From positions 392,484 through 456,483 of the forward strand of contig PBIO01000031.1 in assembly GCA_002720865.1 (NCBI GenBank): a DNA stretch of 64,000 nucleotides, given 5' to 3'. The notes beneath the pieces are model-generated. The model worked only from the letters and a program-made list of their open reading frames with translations. It was not told the DNA's origin and made no database searches. Source of the stretch: Halobacteriovorax sp. (GTDB taxonomy: Bacteria > Bdellovibrionota > Bacteriovoracia > Bacteriovoracales > Bacteriovoracaceae). The position numbers and the translations under genes are program-made. This document shows, piece by piece, positions 15,826 through 27,800 of this stretch. The stretch's first letter is position 1. Every line of letters begins with the position of its first letter.

Positions 15826-18800
15826 ATGTGGATCAACAAAACCTTTTCTCTTCTCCTTTCGAGTTTATTATTACTCACTTTGGTTTCTTGCCAACCATCA
15901 CCAGAAGAGCAGGCAGAGATAAATACTAAGCTTGTGGACTATGGATGCGAAGAGGTCCAAGACTTCACTGAATACAATTGCAATAAGACTTTTGTGGCAA
16001 AATCGCTTGCTGATCTACAAAACTATTATGTTGATTATGGAAACTCAAATTCAAATAAAGCCAAAAATTTGAAGATAGATTTTAGTTTCACTGGAGACTC
16101 AACGACTATCAAATCTCCGTGTCATATATACTTTGATAAAAACGTTCAAATTGAAACAACTAATGGTTCACTATGTGTCTTATCTCGAAAAGGAATTGAA
16201 ACTAAAACGACAAGTTTTAAGTCTTCGTCTAATGTGGTTTTTGCTTCATTGTCCAAAAATATAGTTCTTAGGAAAGGTACTTCAATAGAAGGGACAAACT
16301 TTTATTCAGAAACCGAAAAAAAACTTTTGGTTAATCTAGATACCAGTATTCAAGTCTCTGGAGATATAGAGCTATCAACTAGAGACTTAGAAAAGGGGCG
16401 AGTTAAATTTGGTAGAAATGTTGATATTTCAGCTTCTAATCTTACAATTACTTCAAATGATGTTTGGGCCAGGAAAAACACGAACCTAACTATCGCTAAT
16501 GATCTAAATATAACAGGAGTAGGAATTGATCCAGTTCTAAAACTTTCAAAGAACGTAAATATAATTGCGGATAATTTTAACTCAGAGAATTTTTCGGATA
16601 CTACAATTAAAAATAATACCTCTATCACTGCAACAACAGTCTCTTTAAGTGGGGATACCTGCGCAATTGATAATGGTGCATCAATCAATTCTAGCTTTAT
16701 AAATGGTGATTGTTTTCCAAACGTTGAAATAATAGCTGATTTAGATTTACCAAATGGTAATGTCGATACAGGATTAGAAATCACTCTTGATGCGAGTAAC
16801 TCACAAGGTCTAGCAGCGGTGGCAATCTATAGGTGGAATATTTTAGGAGTTGAAAAGTCTACACTTGGCCCCATCTTGAATCATACTTTTTATAACTCTG
16901 GTTCTTTTCCAATAACACTGACACTTGTTGCTCATGATGGACGAGAAATATCAGATTCAAAAACGATTACTGTTGTCGGGGATACACCAAATGAAATCCC
17001 TCCAACAGCAAGATTAAGTGTGATAAATGATAATATCAATTCTCCGCTAAATATTACTGTCGATGCATCTACTTCGTCTGACCCAGATTCAACAATTGTA
17101 AACTATCTGTTTGATTTTGGAGATGGCAATACTACCTCTAGCACTACACCGATTGCTAATCATGTTTATCAAGTGGGGGGACTTTATGAAGTGAAAGTAA
17201 CGGTAACAGATTCACAAAATCTAGCTGATTTTAATTCTAGCTCACTAAGGATTAATAGTCCTCCTAGTGCTCAATTCGATATATCTGATCCTTTGGCAAG
17301 TGCTCCTGCTGTTATTGACTTTGATGGTAGTAATTCTGAAGATGTTGGTGGAATGATCAGTTCCTATATTTGGTTAATCAATGATCTTGAAGTCCAAACA
17401 GTTGTACCATTTTTATCTTATGATTTTCCCTTGCCTGGCCTTTATAGCATTTCATTAAAGGTTATTGATAATGAGGGAGCAAGTAGTACGTCAGCTCCAC
17501 AGGTACTGAGAGTCAACGGCGCTCCTTTTGCTAGATTTACTCCGTCTCCTTATACAGGACGATATCCGTTAACAGTGAATTTTGACTCAAGTACAAGTAC
17601 TGATGATTCCGAAAGCGTGTTAAGTTTTGAGTGGGATTTTGGTACGGGAGTTAGCTCTTCTGAATCTTCACCAAGTTATACTTTTGAAAATCCAGGTCAA
17701 TATGACGTTAATTTAACAGTTACCGACGACTTAGGACTATTCAGCAAATCATCAATACAAATTACGGTAAAAGGCGACAATGATGCTCCTATCGCTAGCT
17801 TTACCAATTCCCAAGATAGAGGAAACCCTCCAGTTGTAATAAGTTTTGATGCTGCAGGCTCAAGTGATGATAATAGTATAAGTAGTTATTCCTGGAATTT
17901 TGGGGATGGAACTACTGTGACAAATAGATTGTCTGCAATAGATCATATTTTTAATGGAGTAGGAGCTTTTAATGTCAGTTTAATAGTTACCGATGATGAA
18001 GGTGTATCTTCCACAACATTTCAAAAAACGATATTTATCAATACACCTCCAATTGCTAATTTGAATCTAATTCCAGAGTCAGGTAATCCTGGGACAGTTG
18101 TAAGTATAGACCCTTCATTATCTTCAGACGATATTTCAATTTCACAAATCTCTATCGATTTTGGTGACGGAAGTTCAGTAACTCAATCGACAACTCAGGC
18201 TGTAAATCATACATATAATAATCCCGGTACATATGAAGTTACTTCTATTGTGACTGACAACGAAGGGGCCACTCATAGTGTAACAAAAATAGTTTCTATA
18301 AATGCACCTCCAACCTCTCAGATTACGGCCTCTACGATTCAAGGTGATTTTCCTTTGTCGGTAAATTTCTTTGGAGGGAGTTCAAGCGATGATAAAGGTA
18401 TCGTTAATTATAGTTACAAATTTGCGGGATTAGGAAGTTCGTCCGGCGCAAACCCCAATTCAAGCTTTGTCTTTTCTGACCCAGGCTCTTTTTTAGTAGA
18501 GCTAACCGTTACTGACACCGATGGCTTGGAGAATACTTCGTCACAATTGATTGTTGTAAACTCAAATCCATTGCCAGTTGCTGACTTTAGTTTTGAGTCC
18601 GATAGTTTTATTGCGCCATCGACTGTGAGTTTTGATGGTAGCTTATCGTCCGACAATCGGGATATTGCCAGCTATGAATTTAACTTCGGAGATGGATACC
18701 TTAGTCATTCAAAGGTTCAATCATTCACATTTGACCAGCCTGGAGTATATCCAGTTTTACTTCGAGTTATTGATGATCAGGGAGGGATTTCTATTGTTAG

Positions 18801-21800
18801 CAAGGATGTTACAATAAACTCTAACCTTGCTCCGGTAGCCGATTTCTCTTTTGATCCACAAGGGGGACAATTTCCAATTGGAATAAAGTTTGATGCTGGC
18901 ATCAGTTTAGATGATGAAGAGATAATTTCATATGCTTGGAAGATCGACGGGGTTTTACTATCTTCTACTGATAAAATAATGGATTATGTTTTTACTTCTT
19001 CAAAAGTCTACACAGTAGAACTCGATGTTATGGATAGGCAGGGGGAATTTCATTCTGTCTCAAAATTAGTAAATATAACTGACCCTACTATACCTTCAGA
19101 CTTAGACGCACCAGTAATTAGTTTCCTAAATATTGATCCAGTTATTTTAGATTCTACTTCTAGTATATCTTTTTTAGTCACGGATGATTCCGCAATCGAT
19201 TACGAACGACTACGAATCGAAATGAATGGGCAAAGCGTTGATCCTTCTAAAGTTTCAATCGATCTACTACTTAATAAAGTTGATATTATCTTTGACCAAG
19301 ATTTAAACCTTTTAGTTAATCAGTATAATACTTTCTTCGTCTATATTGGCGATGAGTATGGAAATATAAGTACTTCGGCAATTAGCTACGATGTTAGAAA
19401 TAGTATAGACGGCGATATCGAAGGACCAAAAATCATTTTTGAGACAGGAGAAGGAAACTTAGCCTCTGTAGACTATTCCCTAAATATCGATATTTTTGAT
19501 GATAGCTCAATAAACAATTCAAGCCTTAGTTTAAAACTTAATAATCAAACCATACCTTCGGCACAATATTCTCTTTCGCAAGATGGAAGTAGCCTTACTA
19601 TCACTTTTAACTCTAGTTTCCCATTAAGTGATAATTCCATGAATACAGTAGAAGTATCTATTGAAGATAGTCTTTCTAATACAGGAATCGCGTCGATCGG
19701 ACTATTGGTAATCGATGAGCAAATTGTTCAATCTGGAGAAGATGTTCTTGCCCTAGGGGGTGGAGGTGGAGACGTTCATTGTGCCGTCCTAGAAGACAAT
19801 ACATTAAGATGTTTTGGTTACGGTAATGTTTTAGGGACTCTTGGGTATGGAAATCAGATTACTAATGTTGGGGCAAGCGATAATAATCCTCTCTCTTTGA
19901 TGGGACCCGTCCCGGTTGGCTTCCCGGTTAAGCAAGTTTCAGTCCGAGGTTCTGCAGTTTGTGCATTGTCTACCTTAGGGGAAGTCAAATGTTGGGGGCA
20001 AAATCCATTTGGTATTGTAGGCCAAGGGCATACTAATAATATTGGCCACGATGAACCTGCTTCAGCGACACCTTCGCTACCATTTGGCGAACCAGCAATA
20101 AAAGTAGTTTCGGGTGCTACTCATGCTTGTGCTCTTTTTAATGCAGGAAAGATTAGATGTTGGGGATATAACCTGAATGGCCAACTTGGGTATGGACATA
20201 CAAATAATATCGGAGACGATGAAACTCTTGTTGGATTAGATTACGTTGATGTTGGAGGCTATGTAAAAGACATAAAAGTCTCTCATCAGCATACCTGCGC
20301 ACTACTGGATACAAATGATTTAAAATGCTGGGGCTTTAATGATCGAAATGTTCTAGGTAATTTTGATTTAGGAACGAAAGTAGGAGATGACGAACTACCA
20401 TCAAGTATTCCACCAATAAACTTTGGTGCAAAAGTAACTGAGTTTACTATTGATACTGCTTTAGGTTGTGCTGTTCTAGATAATGGTGAAACTAAATGTT
20501 GGGGGATAAATGTAGACGGCATTTTAGGTCTTGGTTTTTCTTCATTGTTTGAGCCAAACAATACTGACAAGTATCCTATCAATATTCCGAGTGTCCCTTT
20601 ATTGTCCACACCAAAAGTCGTGAGATCTTCATTTGGTTCTACCTGTGTTGTCTTTGAGGATGGAGGTCTTAAATGTTGGGGGCAGCAATTTGCTTATAAA
20701 TTCGGTATGCTTAGAAATGACTTTCTTGGAGATGACGAGTCAATCAATAGCTACGGTAATGTTGATGTAGGAGCTCCTGTTAAAGATGTTCAAATTGGCT
20801 TTTATAACGTATGTGCCACCTTAGAGTCTGACGAACTTAAATGTTGGGGACCCAATGCTGGAAGGATAGGACAATTACCTAGTTCTGTTTTAATCGGAGA
20901 CGATGAAACTCCTAGCTCGATAGGTCCAATTGATTTTGGTGGTCTAAAGCTATTAAGTGGTTCTTCTACTACTTTAGCCGCTTCATTTAGTGCTACTCCT
21001 AGTTCAGGTCCAGTACCCTTAAGTGTCGATTTAGATGCTTCTCAAAGCGAAACTACGGGTGCGGCTATCTCTGAATATCGTTGGAGTTTTGATGACGGTT
21101 CACCTGATCAATTAGGAATTACCACAAACCATATCTTCAATGAATTAGGCCCAAAGCTAATTACTTTAACAGTAACAGACGGTGATTCCAATACTGCTTC
21201 CACTCAAAGAGTTATTAACGCTTTTGCAGGTTATGCACCAATATCAATCCTTTCTGTAAATGAGACTTCTGGAAGTGTTCCACTTACAGTAAATTTTGAT
21301 GCAAGCTCTTCAATTGATTTTGATGGAACCATCACTTCATACGATTATATAATCGATGGGGTTTCTAATATTTCGGCATCTCCAAATTTTACTCATATTT
21401 TCACTACCGGGGGCACTCACGAAGTAGTCCTGAGGGTCACGGATAATAATTTGAACACAGCAGATAGTGAACCTATTATTCTATTTGCGGCCCCACTGAA
21501 TGAGTCTCCAATAGCTGATTTTGATTGCTCAGTAAATAATCAAACAGTTAGTTGTGACGCTACAAAGTCGGTTGATTTTGATGGAGTTCTAGGAGAGTTT
21601 GAATGGGACTTTGGCAATGGAGATAAGAGGTTCGGAGAGCAGGTTTCTTACACTTATGATACACCTAATAATGGAGTCTATTCTGTAACTCTTAAGGTTT
21701 TTGATGATCATGTTGAATCTGGTGAAATTCAAAAAGTTATTAACTTAGACAGTACAGATCCTGTAATTAATATTTCCTCAAATCAACTCCTTGTTAATAA

Positions 21801-24800
21801 CTCGCATTATAGTTTCGACCTGAATATAAGTGACACTTCAATTGTGACTTTTCAAACCTTTGTGAATGGAAGCCTTTCTCAATCTGGTATCGGAGGAAGT
21901 AATACTGTTGTAGTGAATTTAAACGAAGGCATGAATAATATTGAAGTTATTGCAACAGATAACGTCGGTAATGGTTCAACTTCTGGATTTTTAGTTAATT
22001 TGGACACGGAGGCCCCAACTCTCCTAAGCTTAGCTAGTCCAGTAGAAGGGGAAGATATCACCTCTTTTGTTTACTCATTAAAAGGTCAAGCATCAGAAGA
22101 TTTAGCTAGCCTTACTTATGATGGAGTGGAGATCACTTTAGATCAAAACAATAGAAACTTTGATGTCTTAATTTCAGGAACTGAAGAGGGAAGTATTCAA
22201 AAAGAATTACTATTAACTGACTTAGCTGGAAATCAAACATCTATCTCAAAAAATTATTTTGTTGATGTTCCTGTCTTCAATACAGCACTGATTACTACTT
22301 CACCGGTGAATGACTCTAGCAATGTTTTAATTACAGGCCTCGCAGGTGCTTCGAGGTTGAATAATCACGAATTTACCGCTTCTAGTGGATTTTTTAATTC
22401 AGAGTCTTTAAGTTCAAATGCTGACGGCTCCTTTGAAGTCGAGCTTAGTTATTTTAACTTAGCCGCACTAAAGACGTTTAATCCAGGAACTGGTAGAGAT
22501 AGCGTAAGTGAAATTAGTTATCAGGCAGATACAACCCTTTCTGGTGTCGTCTTAGATACAAATGATAATCCTATTGTAGGTGCAAAAGTAACAATTAAGT
22601 CATCTGGACAAATCGGATATACTGATGGAACAGGTTCTTTCTCAATTAGTAATCCAACTACTGGGGATCAAGAAATCGAAATAGATGCTTCAGTTGCGAC
22701 CTTAGCCGCTAATCAGCAGGATAGGGAGTTTTCACAGGTTACGATTTTAAGAAATATTGGTCCATTTCAACGAAACATTTTAAGTAATACTATTTATTTG
22801 GCACCTCTAATGAAAGATGGAACCGAAACTGTAATTGACAGTAACGCAGGCGCTACGGTTAGTGTGGTAAGTTCACACGCACCTGGAGTAGAAATAATTG
22901 TTCCAACTGATAAGGTAGTTTTTCCAAATAGTTCGAGTGTAGGGGAAATTAATCTAGCTATTGTTGATAAAAGTAAAACATCTGTACCAGTTCCAATGTT
23001 TGCAGAGCCAGATACCGTAGTTGCTCTTGAGCCCTCAGGGTTAAAATTTACGGAACCGGTTCAGTTAACACTTCCCAACGAGAATGAATTTCCTGAGGGA
23101 ATGCAGCTCGTAATTATGTCAAAAGATTCTAGTAAAGGGACTTGGGTAATTGATGGACTTGCAAGAGTAGACGCTGGTGGAGATTCAATTACAACTGAAG
23201 AAGGAGCAGGGATCACTCATTTTTCGGAGGTTTTTGCGGCTCCTATGGGACTAAGCATTTCTGAAATTGGTAGCAAAGATAAGCCAGGAGCCGATACATT
23301 CAATGGAGCGGTTTCAACGTCAATACAATTGCCAAGTTATAAGTCTTTTGGAACTGATATTTCACCAAGTCTTGTCTACAATTCAAATTGGGCGAAACCA
23401 ACAGCAGTCATTTCGAATCTTTTTGATATACCAAGAAATGAACTTAGTATTTCTGACGCTCTTGCACAAGGAGGAAGAGCGTTAACTAAAGAAGAAATAG
23501 ACAACCAAGGTGGGAATGGTTTTATTTATTTAGCACCTGATTATGTTGATGTTCAGTTTATTAGCGATAGTATTGTAAGTGAAAAGATGCGCTTCACCGG
23601 TCTTCCGCAAAAATCTGTTGTTAGTTATGCAATGGACTTAAGTAATTTTGATAGCGGAATTACTCCTTATGTAAGTACCTATGAAATGCATTTTAAGCAA
23701 CTTGTAGTTAGACCTTGGGAATATTATCATCATCTTCATCAAGGTAACTACAATGTTTCTATGCATGCTTATCTATCTAGAAGACCAAGTAATATCCCTG
23801 GTTACAGAGTAGAATCGGAATCACAAGTTCAAAAAGCTTTTCCTTCAGAAATAGCAGGGCCACTTTTTGTTCAAAATAAAATTCATTCTGCTGCTGGGAA
23901 AGGATGGAAAATTTCGGGAGAGCAGAGGATTTACTCTACCGATAGTCCCCGCATGATGGTTGAAGAAGCGGATGGCAGCATAGCAAGTTATACAATAAAT
24001 AATACAATTGATTCTCTTGTTGTTTCTGATGATGAAATTCAAGGTGTTGATCTAAGTGAGCCTGATTTTATTCGTTTTACTAACAAAAAGGGAGAAATTA
24101 AGCATATTGATTTATCTCTAGAAAACCCGAGTACTGAGTTAGAAGATAGACTCGACCCATTTACAGGGTCCTTTGGAAGTATATATTCAGTTTGTGGTGC
24201 TGGTGGGGATAAAACTCAGTGTTCACAACGCGAAAACTGTTTTAGAGAAAGTTTTAATTTTACTTTAAGCAGAGATATCCAGCATTTATTGACTGTAGGG
24301 AATGATTATCTTGCAATAGGGGCGGAAGGATTATTATATAAAACGAATCAAAGCAGCGTTGAGGTTTTAGCAGGAACTACTAAAGTTCCTCAGAGATTTT
24401 TTCAGATAAATGATTCTCCTGCTCCAGGACGAGAAAGCATTGAAGCAATTAATTTTTGTGAATCTAATGATCTACTTGAATGCAGTGGAGCCACTCAGAA
24501 AGATACAGTATTGGAATATATTGGTCCTCCAGAGTATGGAAGCGGCACAGCTATTTTTGGTGTTACCGCAATTGGAACGCTTCCTTCCCCATACTATTGG
24601 ATGAGAAGAGGTTTTTGCGGGCTTTGGTCTACTGCCGGTAGACCTCATGAACCTTTCCCATTTAGAGAATCGACAGGGATATACCCGGATAGTGGTTTTT
24701 CTGAAGGAGATGTTGGTACATCTAAGATGAATAATCCAAAGCATTTTATCTTGGGAGTTTCAAATAATGTTTTGATTGCAGATTCTGGGAATAATAGAAT

Positions 24801-27800
24801 TAGAAGTCTTGATTTGAATACTAATACAATGTCTACCTTTGTTGGTAACGGACAAAACTTTGACTCTGGTGATGATGGCGATGCGACGGATGCGTCACTT
24901 TTTCATCCAAAAGCATTGGCTAGAGATGAGGACGGAAACCTATACATTGCAACTGAAAATGGTTTTATTAGAAAGGTTAATTCACAGGGGAAAATTTCAA
25001 CTTACGGTGGCCGTAGAATGGATGATACCTCTCCGGGAGCTATCTTTGATGATGTAGGACATATTACTAATATGCGACTGAGCGATCCTCAAGGTCTTGT
25101 CGTTGATAATGAAAATAATATTCTTTACATCTCAGATACAGGAAATCATCGTGTTCTATCTGTTGATATGACGACTAAAGTTGCAACTGTCATTGCTGGC
25201 TCTGGCTGTAGTCAAGGAGCTCCAACAGTAGGAGATGGAGGACCTGCTTTAGATAGTTCGCTTTGTTCTCCAACTACACTAGGCCTTGATGAAAACAAAA
25301 ACCTTCTTATTTTTGATAAAGGAAATAAAAGAGTTCGAAAAGTTACTTTCTCAAGTTCTGAAGGTGGAATATTAGCCTACGTACCTGCGAGTAAAGATAA
25401 CTCATTAATTAAAAAGTTGGCCGATAATTCCTTTGAGAGAACTTACAGAAATGGAACAGTTGCTAAGTTTGACGTCGATGGCAAACAGGTGAATCTTGAA
25501 GCTAGAAACGGTCGTACTGTTGAATACTTCTACGACACTGAAGGGAATTTGATTTCTCAGAAGGATCCATCTGGATCAGAAATTAGATATCAGTACTCTG
25601 GAGGAAAGCTTAATTCTATATTGGATCCCGCAGGTAGAGAGACCTTCTTTAATTATAATGGCGATCTACTAGAGAGCGTTGATCTTCCAGATGGTAGTTC
25701 TAGAAGCTTTGTCTATGATGCAGATGGAAGGATGACCTCAGAGTTAGATCAGAGGTTAAATCCGACTAATTACACTTATAATAATTTTGGACGACTAACT
25801 GAAGTTGAAAGAGCAGATGGTTCGACAGTCAAACTTGATGATTCAACCTCTAAATCCATTGGTAATACTTATACAAATGGGGCAGAAGGAGCTTTCACTT
25901 CGTATGGTAAGGAAGCTGGTGAATTATATGATGGAATTAAGGATGGGAAAAACCAAGAAACGAAATTTGTAAAAGATGTTAACGGTTATGTCTCAACGAT
26001 TGTGGATGCGCTTGGTAGAGAAACCCTTGTTGAGAGGAATCTTAAAGGTCTTCCGACCAAAATTACGAGATCTGACCTAACTGAAGCAAATTTTACGTAT
26101 GATCCAATTTCAAATGATCTTTTATCAAAATCGGACACGGCCACAGGGGTCTCGCTTGAATATACTTATAACGAGTTCGGACAACCTTTAAGTCGTGAAC
26201 TTCCTGGGGATAGGTATGAAGTTAGAACTTATGATCCAGCTAGCGGCGATTTACTAACTGTAACGAATCCTCTTAGTCAGACAGATACAATAGAATATCA
26301 TCCATTGTCTCTAGTTAAAAAACGTACTAATCATGAAGGTCAAACAACTGAGTTTACCTACGATGCTTTTGGAAACCTATCTATTTCTAAAGATAGTCTT
26401 GGTTTTGAAACAAGGTTTGTCAGAGATTTTTCTGGAAATGTAACTAAGGTGATAAACTCTAAAGGCCAAGAAACTATTAATACTTATGACAGCTTTAATA
26501 GATTGATATCAGTAACAACTCCAAAGAATGAAACAACTAGTTACGAGTATCTAGCAACTGGAGAGCTTTCAAAAATTACAGATCCACAAAATAACGTGAC
26601 ACTTTTTGAGTATGATGCCCTCGGAAGACTAGTAAAAAAGACAGACCCGTTAGGTAAAATTACTCAGCTTAGTTACGATGCCAATGGGAATGTAGAGCAA
26701 GAGATTGATCCAAATGGAAATATTAAAACATTCGTTTATGATCCTATTGATCAGTTAGTTGAAAGACATCTACCAGATAATGATTACTTTATTTCCTATG
26801 ACGTTAGAGGAAATGTAACACAAGTTAAAAATCTTCATTCACAAATTGACTATCAATATGAAAGATTGGAAGTCGGTGAGGTGGTTTCAGCGGTAAACAG
26901 TAAAGGACTAGGAGTCCACGCAGATCTTCCTGATTTTGAAGTTGGCTACGATTATGATTCTAGTGGTAATAGAACGGATATGATTACTCCGCTAGGTAAT
27001 ACTCAGTATACCTATGATGGGGGAGACCGTCTTCGAGAACTTGAGAACCATAAGGGAGAGATTTTTAATTTTAACTATGACGATGCAAATAGACTTAGAG
27101 AGATTATAAGACCAGGTTCTAGGTCCATTCTAAATTTTGATGACTCAAATTTCTTGACCCAAATTGTGCATTCGAAGGTATCTGACAGTACATTGATTGA
27201 GGAATTTAATTATGGCCGAGATGCTATTGGGAATAGAGTTTCTATAACAAGTACAAGAGGCATTGCTAGTTACGGATACGATGACAATAATCAGTTAGTT
27301 TCAGCCACAACTCCAGATGTGGGAAGTGAGTCATTCGTTTATGATTCTCTTGGAAATAGGGTTACAGACTCTAATGGCAATTATGTTTACGATACTTATA
27401 AGCAAAGGCTTACAGAGGACTTCAAGTATTTCTATTTCTACGATGACAATGGAAACCTCTCTTCTAAAAATGCAAAGGCTAGTACAGATGTAATTCAATA
27501 CGTTCATAATTCAGAAAACCAACTTGTTGGAATTGATTACTACGATGGGACAACTAAAACAAAAGAGATCACCTATACCTACGATGCCATAGGAAGGAGA
27601 GTTAAAAAAGTTGTTAATGATATTGCTACACCCGCCAATTCTAAAACCAGAAAGTTTGTCTATGATTCGAACGAGGTACTTGCTCAGATGGATGAGAGTA
27701 ATCAGGTGTTATCTATCTATACCCATTCTACTTTAAGAACGGATGATACTCTGTCAGTAGATATTACGGTAGATGGTGTGAGCAAAGGATTAGCGCAAAC

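Noticed and set aside
16740..19090. Repetitive DNA as a CRISPR or satellite array
   Set aside because: The repetition is at protein level (PKD domains); DNA units differ widely and have no constant repeats or spacers.
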